The translations under genes and the position numbers were made by a program. Below the pieces are notes generated by a model that saw only the letters and a program-made list of their open reading frames with translations, was not told where the DNA came from and did no database searches. Positions 1 through 5,047 of a stretch of 5,827 nucleotides of DNA are shown here, piece by piece. The stretch lies in assembly GCA_016210825.1 (NCBI GenBank), contig JACQTM010000110.1:1-5827 (forward strand), written 5' to 3'. Source of the DNA: Hyphomicrobiales bacterium. GTDB lineage: Bacteria; Pseudomonadota; Alphaproteobacteria; Rhizobiales; Xanthobacteraceae. Positions within the stretch are counted from its first letter, which is position 1. Every line of letters starts with the position of its first letter.

Positions 1-1
1 C

Positions 2-820
2 GGCACCGGCGCCGTCAAGGCGGCTTTGTTCAAGATCGAAAAAGACAGCGATACCTGGTTGTCCCGCGCCACGCTGCGCATTCGCCAGCGCGATCCAATC
101 GAGCTCGCGCGTGTTGCTTTCGATCAGATTCTCGAGGATGCCAAGCTCCGGCAAACCGACATCGATTACGTGGCGACGACGGGCGAAGGCGAAAGCGTTC
201 CCTTCCACACCGGCCACTTCTACTCAATGACCACGCATGCGCGCGGCGCGATCTATCTCGACCCCGCCTCGCGCGCTGCGCTCGATGTCGGCGCGCTGCA
301 TGGCCGCGCGATTTCGGTAGACGAGCGCGGCAAAGTGCTGAGTTACAAGATGACGAGCCAGTGCGCGTCCGGCTCCGGGCAGTTCCTGGAAAATATCGCG
401 CGATATCTCGGCATCGCCCAGGATGAAATCGGCGTGCTTTCGAAGAAGGCGGACAATCCCGAGGTGGTGTCCTCGATCTGCGCGGTGCTGGCGGAAACCG
501 ACGTCATCAACATGGTTTCGCGCGGCATTACCGCGCCGAACATCCTCAAGGGCATTCACCTGTCGATGGCCGGACGGCTGTCGAAGCTGCTCAAATCGAT
601 CGGCGTGAACGACGGCGTCGTCATGGTCACCGGCGGCCTGGCGCTCGACAATGGCTTGATCGCGGCACTGATCGAGGACTTCGCCGGAATGAAGAACATG
701 AAGGCGCAAGTGCGTAGTCATCCCGATTCGATCTATGCCGGCGCCATTGGCGCCGCGCTATGGGGCGCCTTCCGTCACGAGAAACTCGCCACCCAGGAGA
801 GCAACCGGAAGGCGGCATAG
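2..820 (+). CDS. bcrD: Benzoyl-CoA reductase (class I, ATP-dependent) subunit D, 5'-truncated by the window edge
   Basis: This is the delta subunit (BcrD, called BadG in Rhodopseudomonas) of ATP-dependent benzoyl-CoA reductase. Together with BcrA it forms the ATP-hydrolysing electron-activating module that reduces benzoyl-CoA to the cyclic dienoyl-CoA in the cytoplasm. The frame is open to the left edge and reads GTGAVKAALF there, the N-terminal phosphate loop of the acetate kinase/Hsp70/actin ATPase fold. The TTG at 26 is therefore an internal Leu codon. By comparison with family proteins of about 280 residues, only about ten are missing. The two Cys expected to hold the [4Fe-4S] cluster bridging BcrA and BcrD are at 362-364 (SQCASGSGQF) and 479-481 (SSICAVLAETDV). 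They match the activator family that includes HgdC. A second nucleotide-binding loop reads VTGGLALDNG. The short length favours BcrD over the longer BcrA. The gene ends in TAG, 22 nt before the ferredoxin gene. Confidence 0.95.
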   Translation, partial: GTGAVKAALFKIEKDSDTWLSRATLRIRQRDPIELARVAFDQILEDAKLRQTDIDYVATTGEGESVPFHTGHFYSMTTHARGAIYLDPASRAALDVGALHGRAISVDERGKVLSYKMTSQCASGSGQFLENIARYLGIAQDEIGVLSKKADNPEVVSSICAVLAETDVINMVSRGITAPNILKGIHLSMAGRLSKLLKSIGVNDGVVMVTGGLALDNGLIAALIEDFAGMKNMKAQVRSHPDSIYAGAIGAALWGAFRHEKLATQESNRKAA

Positions 821-827
821 TCGCCTG

Positions 828-833
828 AAAGGA
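828..833 (+). promoter_or_regulatory. Ribosome binding site of the ferredoxin gene
   Basis: AAAGGA lies 9 nt upstream of the ATG at 843. It supports that start over the longer open frame reaching back to 735 inside bcrD. Confidence 0.6.
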
Positions 834-842
834 AGCAGCGTC

Positions 843-1088
843 ATGGCTCTGATGATCATCGACACCTGCACTGCTTGCGACGCCTGCGAGCCCGTGTGCC
901 CGAATAAGGCAATTACCGCCGGCAATCCGCTTTATGTCATCGATCCGATGAAATGCACCGAATGCGTCGGCGCCGAGGACGAGCCGCAATGCAAGCTGGT
1001 TTGTCCCGCCAATTGCATTGTACCCAATCCGGACTGGGAAGAGACCAAGGATCAGCTCCTAGAAAAGTATCAGCAGCTTCACGCCTGA
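843..1088 (+). CDS. fdx: Alvin-type 2[4Fe-4S] ferredoxin, probable electron donor to benzoyl-CoA reductase
   Basis: This is an 81-residue cytoplasmic ferredoxin (BadB in Rhodopseudomonas naming) directly downstream of bcrD. In this pathway such ferredoxins deliver low-potential electrons from 2-oxoacid:ferredoxin oxidoreductase to benzoyl-CoA reductase. Cys9, 12, 15 and 19 form the first CxxCxxCxxxCP motif. Cys38, 41, 50 and 54 form a second motif with eight residues between its second and third Cys (CTEC-x8-CKLVCP). That loop, plus the C-terminal acidic extension (WEETKDQLLEKY), is the signature of the Allochromatium vinosum-type ferredoxins, whose clusters have very negative and unequal potentials. 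A further Cys, Cys58, follows the second motif. The start is ATG at 843, where family similarity begins and which has a ribosome binding site. The gene sits in an operon, 22 nt after bcrD and 4 nt before the next possible start. Confidence 0.93.
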   Translation: MALMIIDTCTACDACEPVCPNKAITAGNPLYVIDPMKCTECVGAEDEPQCKLVCPANCIVPNPDWEETKDQLLEKYQQLHA

Positions 1089-1092
1089 GCGG

Positions 1093-1623
1093 ATGAGGAT
1101 CCGACCGGATGTATCGACGATGAACTACTCCAACCGTATCAGCCAAATGCTCCATGACGAGCATCGCGCCACGATCGCGCTGATAGAGCGGCTTGAGCAG
1201 CTGCTCGCGCGCCATCGCCGGACCAGCGTGCCCGACGTCACCGATGGCTCTACCGGCCGGCTGCTTGGCGAATTGATCACGGCGGTCGAGGCCGAGATCG
1301 AGCGCCATTTCGATTTCGAGGAAAATAGTCTGTTCTCCTATCTCGAAGCGATGGGCGATGATGCCATCGGTGCACATTTGACCGACGAGCACGCGGCATT
1401 GCGGCCGCTTGGCAGGCGCCTCGCCACACTGGCGCGCGCGGCACGCAATGTCGGCTTCAATGAAAAAAGCTGGGACGAATTTCACAGGCTGGGACAGGAA
1501 TTCTGCGAGCGCATGCTCGCACACGTGCAAAAGGAAGAGATGGCGCTGTTGCCGGTTCTTGACGAATCGATGGACGCCGAAGCCGAAGCACGGCTCTATG
1601 AAGCGTATGTCGTGAGCGCATGA
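1093..1623 (+). CDS. Hemerythrin HHE cation-binding domain protein
   Basis: This 176-residue soluble protein is a single HHE/hemerythrin four-helix bundle. Potential di-iron ligands appear in the expected order: His21/His24 (LHDEHR), His72 and Glu76 (RHFDFEE), His95/His100 (HLTDEH), and His144 with Glu148 (AHVQKEE). It therefore looks able to bind a non-haem di-iron centre. Family members bind O2 or NO, or help repair iron centres; which of these applies here cannot be read from sequence. No signal peptide or membrane segment is visible. The start is uncertain. ATG 1093 is 4 nt after the ferredoxin stop, and ATG 1120 (MNYSNRIS) begins close to the first helix. Neither has a good ribosome binding site. 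The position between an O2-sensitive reductase's ferredoxin gene and two acetyltransferases suggests co-transcription. An O2/NO scavenging or protective role is inference. Confidence 0.88.
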   Translation: MRIRPDVSTMNYSNRISQMLHDEHRATIALIERLEQLLARHRRTSVPDVTDGSTGRLLGELITAVEAEIERHFDFEENSLFSYLEAMGDDAIGAHLTDEHAALRPLGRRLATLARAARNVGFNEKSWDEFHRLGQEFCERMLAHVQKEEMALLPVLDESMDAEAEARLYEAYVVSA

Positions 1624-1625
1624 GG
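1622..1625 (+). promoter_or_regulatory. Ribosome binding site overlapping the hemerythrin stop codon
   Basis: GAGG, overlapping the TGA of the hemerythrin gene, lies 7 nt before the ATG at 1633. It supports that start and suggests translational coupling of the two genes. Confidence 0.5.
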
Positions 1626-1632
1626 CCCGCCA

Positions 1633-2124
1633 ATGAGCAAAGCGAAAAAATCAAATGGCAATGCGACCCGTCCCCTGCGCGCCGACGATCTGATGCGCAT
1701 GATCTCGATCGATCAGGAATACACGAACAAGACACGCAAGCGATTTTTCGAAAAGCGGCTTGAAGCGGCTCGCATCCATCCCGACGATTTCATTCATGTC
1801 GGCCTCGACCGTAGCGGAACGCTCGTCGCTTTTGCCTTCGCCCGTATTCTCGCGGGAGAGTTCGGCCGCGAGCAAACGGTGGCGGTCCTCGACATCATAG
1901 GCGTGGCACGTGATGAGCAGGAGCATGGCTACGGGCATGCGTTGATGCACGGGCTATGTGACCGGATGCGGGAAAAAGGCGTCCGCACGCTCCACTCCCA
2001 GGCCGACTGGATGAATCACCGGCTTCTCCATTTTTTCAATTCGACGGGCTTCGAGCTGGCGCCGCGCATCGTCCTGCAGCGGTCGACGGTGGAGCCGCTG
2101 GCCGAGCAAGCCTACGAAATCTGA
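1633..2124 (+). CDS. GNAT-family N-acetyltransferase (first of a tandem pair)
   Basis: This 163-residue protein has the GNAT acetyl-CoA-binding core. Beta strand 4 reads VLDIIGVA at residues 85-92. The pyrophosphate loop is Gln96-x-x-Gly99-x-Gly101 (QEHGYGHAL), an acceptable Q/RxxGxG/A motif with Gln in place of the usual Arg. Helix alpha3 and a C-terminal segment (LLHFFNSTGFE, 131-141) complete the fold. The first 16 residues are basic and probably flexible. The protein is clearly similar to the next gene through the acceptor half as well (ID..., FEKRL, AR...GEF, D.IGV), which suggests an old duplication. GNAT enzymes are known in this pathway: from memory, R. palustris BadL acetylates aminobenzoates, and Pat/KatA enzymes acetylate the acyl-CoA ligases. 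Orthology to any of these is not established here, and the substrate is unknown. Confidence 0.85.
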   Translation: MSKAKKSNGNATRPLRADDLMRMISIDQEYTNKTRKRFFEKRLEAARIHPDDFIHVGLDRSGTLVAFAFARILAGEFGREQTVAVLDIIGVARDEQEHGYGHALMHGLCDRMREKGVRTLHSQADWMNHRLLHFFNSTGFELAPRIVLQRSTVEPLAEQAYEI

Positions 2125-2130
2125 CAGGCA

Positions 2131-2135
2131 GGGAG
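2131..2135 (+). promoter_or_regulatory. Ribosome binding site of the second GNAT gene
   Basis: GGGAG lies 6 nt upstream of the ATG at 2142, within the 17-nt gap after the first GNAT gene. It fixes the start and so supports the long N-terminal extension of that protein. Confidence 0.6.
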
Positions 2136-2141
2136 CCGAGC

Positions 2142-2687
2142 ATGGCGCAGCGCCGTACGCAATTGACCATCCCCGAGCACGTCGATGAGCGCAGGGAAAT
2201 CAACTATGGCGCGCCGCCGCGGGCCGATTTCGGACCGCTGGCGCGCGATCGCATTCCCGTGCGCTCGATGACCGAAAAGGACCTCAAGGCCCTGATCGGG
2301 ATCGATCGTCGCATCACCGGACGCGACCGCACGCATTATTTCGAGCGCAAGCTTGCGGAGGCGCTCAACGAATCGGATGTGCGCGTCTCGCTGGTCGCAG
2401 AGATCGAGGGCATGCCCGTTGGCTTCATCATGGCACGTGTCGATCTCGGTGAGTTCGATCGTACCGATCCATCTGCGGTGATGGATACGATCGGCGTCGA
2501 TCCCGACTATCGCGGCCGGGGCGTCGGGCGCGCGCTGTTTTCGCAGCTTCTTGTCAATCTCGGAACGTTACGCGCCGAAAGAATCCTTACCGAAGTCGAG
2601 TGGAGCGATCATGATCTCCTGGCCTTCCTTGATGAATGCGGTTTCCGCCCGTCCCCGCAGCTCTGCTTCAACCTGACTCCCCCATAA
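2142..2687 (+). CDS. GNAT-family N-acetyltransferase (second of a tandem pair)
   Basis: This 181-residue acetyltransferase has a canonical GNAT motif A: VMDTIGVDPDYRGRGVG at 113-129, with Arg124-x-x-Gly127-x-Gly129 followed by RALF. Motif B (LLAFLDECGF, 159-168) follows near the C-terminus. Residues 1-38 precede the GNAT fold (IPVRSMTEKDL) and are charged and proline-containing, with no recognised domain. The ribosome binding site at 2131 supports keeping them. Strand and loop phrases shared with the preceding gene (DL...IGID, YFERKL, AR.DLGEF, D.IGVD) mark them as paralogues. This copy keeps the more standard acetyl-CoA loop. The gene is 17 nt downstream of the first copy, in the same operon. 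Possible substrates are a small aromatic amine or a lysine of a pathway enzyme or regulator; the sequence does not decide. Confidence 0.88.
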   Translation: MAQRRTQLTIPEHVDERREINYGAPPRADFGPLARDRIPVRSMTEKDLKALIGIDRRITGRDRTHYFERKLAEALNESDVRVSLVAEIEGMPVGFIMARVDLGEFDRTDPSAVMDTIGVDPDYRGRGVGRALFSQLLVNLGTLRAERILTEVEWSDHDLLAFLDECGFRPSPQLCFNLTPP

Positions 2688-3451
2688 CCGCGCCAACGAC
2701 GCGAGTATCGCCTTCATGCCGAATTCCGCCGGTCTCTTGCGCTATAATTTTTTTCGACCGATGCGCCATCGTGACCGGCGCCTGCCGCGGCATTGGCCGC
2801 GCCATTGCCGACGCGCTTGCCGCGGCGGAGACGGAAGTCCATGTCTTCGACGTCAACGAGCCGGCTCCGGGCAATAATTTTCATCATCATTTTACGCGCG
2901 TCGATATCGCCGACGCGGCCGCAGTGAGTGAAGCAGTTGCCGCCCTGCCCTCGCCCGCGACGTTGCTTGTCAACAATGCCGGCATCAACCGCGACCGCTC
3001 GCTCGGCAAGATGAGTGATTCCGATTGGGCGTCGGTCATCGCGATTAATCTTACCGGTGCGTTCAACATGATCCGCGCCGTGGCGCCGCGCATGGCCACG
3101 CAGAATTACGGCCGCATCGTCAACATCACATCGATCAACGACCTGCGCGGGAAATTTGGCCAATCAAACTATGCCGCCGCCAAGACCGGCCTCATCGGCT
3201 TGACCAAGACCGCGGCGCGCGAATTTAGGCCAAAAGGTATCACCGTGAACGCGGTCGCCCCCGGCCTGGTGATGACCGACATGGCGCGCAAGTTGCCGCC
3301 GGAAATTGTCAAACGCGCGGCCGATGAAGCGGCGTTGCCCGATCTGACCGAGCCCGCGGATATCAGCAACGCGGTGCTGTGCCTGCTTTCGGATGGCGGG
3401 CGCGCCATTACCGGCGAAGTCCTGCGCGTTGACGCCGGCCAATATATTTAA
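2636..3451 (+). CDS. SDR-family NAD(P)-dependent dehydrogenase (FabG/BadH-like), start uncertain
   Basis: This is a classical short-chain dehydrogenase/reductase. Numbering from the ATG at 2636, it shows the cofactor loop TGACRGIG (47-54), Asp72 after strand 2 (suggesting NAD(H) preference), NNAG (113-116), and the catalytic set Ser166, Tyr179 and Lys183 (YAAAK). PG at 209-210 and a C-terminal ITGEVLRVDAG complete the fold. The core is compact, about 230 residues. Relatives include FabG/PhaB and BadH (2-hydroxycyclohexanecarboxyl-CoA dehydrogenase). A role in oxidising or reducing a hydroxyacyl-CoA of the pathway is plausible, but the substrate is unknown. The start is a problem. The only ATG upstream in frame is at 2636, 52 nt inside the preceding gene, and gives a proline-rich leader unlike SDRs. 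ATG 2716 would fit but is in another frame, separated by a T7 run. ATT at 2747 is a remote option. No ribosome binding site supports any of them. Confidence 0.83.
   Translation: MRFPPVPAALLQPDSPITAPTTRVSPSCRIPPVSCAIIFFDRCAIVTGACRGIGRAIADALAAAETEVHVFDVNEPAPGNNFHHHFTRVDIADAAAVSEAVAALPSPATLLVNNAGINRDRSLGKMSDSDWASVIAINLTGAFNMIRAVAPRMATQNYGRIVNITSINDLRGKFGQSNYAAAKTGLIGLTKTAAREFRPKGITVNAVAPGLVMTDMARKLPPEIVKRAADEAALPDLTEPADISNAVLCLLSDGGRAITGEVLRVDAGQYI
2748..2754 (+). other. T7 homopolymer at the 5' end of the SDR gene, possible frameshift or slippage site
   Basis: Seven consecutive T follow AA just before the Rossmann strand of the SDR. Reading from ATG 2716 gives MPNSAGLLRYNFF and then leaves the SDR frame. 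If the run had six T, the same reading would continue FFDRCAIVTG into the SDR without interruption. This may be a sequencing or assembly error, a true frameshift, or a site of transcriptional slippage. Confidence 0.4.
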
Positions 3452-3473
3452 GCGAGTTTTTGTACTATCGCGA
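3452..3473. other. 22-nt convergent intergenic gap without a clear terminator
   Basis: This gap separates the TAA of the SDR gene from the TAG of the membrane-protein gene on the other strand. It holds only a 4-bp GCGA/TCGC pairing around a T-rich loop, too weak to call a Rho-independent terminator. Transcripts from both operons probably overlap here or end by Rho. Confidence 0.5.
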
Positions 3474-4757
3474 CTAGCTGTGATGCGCCGGCGTTGCAAT
3501 AACCCGCCGAAGCACATCGAAGGTAAAGCCGGCGAATGCAATCGCGCCGGCAAGGCCGATCGCAGCCGCCGATGCGGCGAGCCACGTCAGATTAAAAGCA
3601 ATCGCGCTGGCCAATCCGGCGATCGCCAGACCATGGCAAATCGCGTGACACTTCAATGGCCATGACGCCGCGAGTTCGGACAACAGCGGCGGGGCGCCCC
3701 GCTGATCACGCGCGGCATGCATGGAGGCGAGGAAAGGCATGATGCGCTGGAGAATGCCGAGTAAAAATGTGAGCAGCCATCCCGCGAATAACAGAAAGGC
3801 GAACAAGGTCGGCCCATTGGCGCCCGCATATCCGAGCGGCACTGCAATACCGACAACGATCGTCAACACCAGCATCGCCCACGCCGCGCGCACGAGGATG
3901 AAGGAGAGACCAAGGCGCTTGCGCATGCCGTCCTTGAGCACGCGGCGCATCAGCGCGAGATGCGCAATGGCGGCGGTAAGACCGATGATGCCGGCGAGCG
4001 TCAATGCTGGCGTGTCGTCGGCGAGCGCGCCAGCAGTGCCGACAACGAGCGCGATCGCCGCTAAGGCAAAAGCAGCCAGCGATGCGCGTTTTTCCGGCGC
4101 CGCGGCAAGCGCGAACATCGGCACCAGAATGTGGCTGAAGCCCAGCGCCAGCATTCCCATGAATCCGAAGCCGGCGAGAAGCATATGCGTCAGCGCCGCC
4201 GCGGCATGATTGTCGAGAAACCCGCGCCCATAATCGAAAGCAAGCGCGACACCGAGCGCGATCAGCGCCAGCAAGGCGGCGAGCGAAAGCCAGCCGAATG
4301 CGGCGACCGCCGGCATGCCGGTGGCGCAGCGCAGATTTTCACCGAGCAATGCCGCGAAGATGATGAGACCGGCGGTCACAACCACGGAACCCGCGGCGAG
4401 AAGGCCTAAGTTTGCCAAATACATCCCCACCGCCAAAACTAGAATCCCCGGTACTACCAGCCAGAACACAAGCTTGATCGGCCAGACGGCGACGAAGGCG
4501 CGGCGCGTCGCCACGGGCAGGAGTTGCACTGAAGCGCCGATTGCCGTGGTCGTCAGCACGCCGAGCGTTAACAAGTGCAAAGCCGCGAGCACGGGGCCGG
4601 GGCCACCGCGATATCCGGCCACCGACCTGAAATCAGCCAGCAGCACCATCCACATCATCACATGGAACACGGCGGCGGAGACAAAAAAACGGAATGGAAC
4701 GGAAGGCGGCAACAGGCGACTCTTGGCGCCGCCGAGGAATGTGGCCGCGAGCGTCAT
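3474..4757 (-). CDS. Polytopic membrane protein, heme-copper oxidase subunit I/NnrS-like
   Basis: This 427-residue inner-membrane protein has about twelve hydrophobic segments. Rough ranges are 24-41, 55-80, 88-110, 113-138, 152-174, 186-215, 224-245, 249-270, 287-311, 316-343, 372-390 and 393-412. Several His lie in or beside them: His32, His61 (ALHLLTLG), His184, His191 (LTHMLLAGFGFMG), His209 (GFSHILVPMF), His371 and His375. The phrases HLLTLG...GASVQLLPV and HMLLAGFGFMGMLALGF...LVPMF resemble uncharacterised proteins related to heme-copper oxidase subunit I and to NnrS, a haem- and copper-containing protein linked to NO stress. Its ATG overlaps the stop of the DUF2249 gene by 4 nt and has no proper ribosome binding site, so translation is probably coupled. 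A haem-binding role in O2/NO defence or electron transfer is inference; transport is an alternative. Confidence 0.8.
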   Translation of the reverse strand: MTLAATFLGGAKSRLLPPSVPFRFFVSAAVFHVMMWMVLLADFRSVAGYRGGPGPVLAALHLLTLGVLTTTAIGASVQLLPVATRRAFVAVWPIKLVFWLVVPGILVLAVGMYLANLGLLAAGSVVVTAGLIIFAALLGENLRCATGMPAVAAFGWLSLAALLALIALGVALAFDYGRGFLDNHAAAALTHMLLAGFGFMGMLALGFSHILVPMFALAAAPEKRASLAAFALAAIALVVGTAGALADDTPALTLAGIIGLTAAIAHLALMRRVLKDGMRKRLGLSFILVRAAWAMLVLTIVVGIAVPLGYAGANGPTLFAFLLFAGWLLTFLLGILQRIMPFLASMHAARDQRGAPPLLSELAASWPLKCHAICHGLAIAGLASAIAFNLTWLAASAAAIGLAGAIAFAGFTFDVLRRVIATPAHHS

Positions 4758-5047
4758 GCCACCAAGCGCACGATGCGCAGCCGCACATCGTCCTCGCAGG
4801 ACGCGTCACCACAGGTCGCATCGACGATCTCATGGCTCCAGCCACGATCGTCCAGTTCCGGATAGAGAAAGATCGGCTCGTGATCGAGATGGACAATGAC
4901 GACATTCTCAGCTTCGCCGCGATCGATCAAGCCAAGAACCTCCACCATCGGCTGCGGCGGCTCCAGGCCGCGGACGTCGAGATGCTGGCCATCCGCCGTC
5001 CGCCATGTCCGCGAGGCGCCATCCGGCGGAACGCAGTCGCAGCTCAT
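4754..5047 (-). CDS. DUF2249 domain protein
   Basis: This 97-residue cytoplasmic protein consists of one DUF2249 domain, a small fold usually compared with TusA/SirA. Recognisable blocks are LDVRGLEPPQPM (23-34), VIVHLDHEPIFLYP (50-63) and ELDDRGW (64-70), all typical of the family. A short N-terminal leader carries Cys3 and Cys5 (MSCDC), and the tail has Cys79 and Cys84; whether any of these binds metal is unknown. The start is well supported: ATG at 5047 overlaps the hcrB stop as ATGA and has GGAGG 6 nt upstream inside hcrB. The 3' end overlaps the membrane-protein start in the same way. From general knowledge, DUF2249 genes often sit near hemerythrin, NnrS-like and denitrification genes, but the biochemical function is not established. 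Confidence 0.85.
   Translation of the reverse strand: MSCDCVPPDGASRTWRTADGQHLDVRGLEPPQPMVEVLGLIDRGEAENVVIVHLDHEPIFLYPELDDRGWSHEIVDATCGDASCEDDVRLRIVRLVA

Noticed and set aside
224..721. A 165-residue minus-strand open frame opposite bcrD.
   Set aside because: It lies wholly antisense to a gene with strong family motifs. Its His/Arg/Ala-rich translation is typical of a shadow in GC-rich DNA.
735..842. A 36-residue N-terminal extension of the ferredoxin reading back into bcrD.
   Set aside because: The extension has no ferredoxin similarity, and the ATG at 843 has a ribosome binding site and begins exactly where the family begins.
2743..2748. A perfect TATAAT hexamer just before the SDR core, as a possible promoter -10 box.
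   Set aside because: No TTGACA-like hexamer is present 15-19 bp upstream, and initiation would fall inside the coding region. An AT-rich chance match beside the T7 run is more likely.
3452..3473. The T-rich GCGA/TCGC element as a bidirectional terminator.
   Set aside because: The stem is only 4 bp, and the T stretch falls in the loop rather than after the stem.
3721..4209. Long plus-strand open frames opposite the membrane-protein gene (3721-4209, 4315-4899).
   Set aside because: Their translations are low-complexity Arg/Ala/Pro-rich, with no motif or ribosome binding site, and mirror a convincing membrane protein on the other strand.
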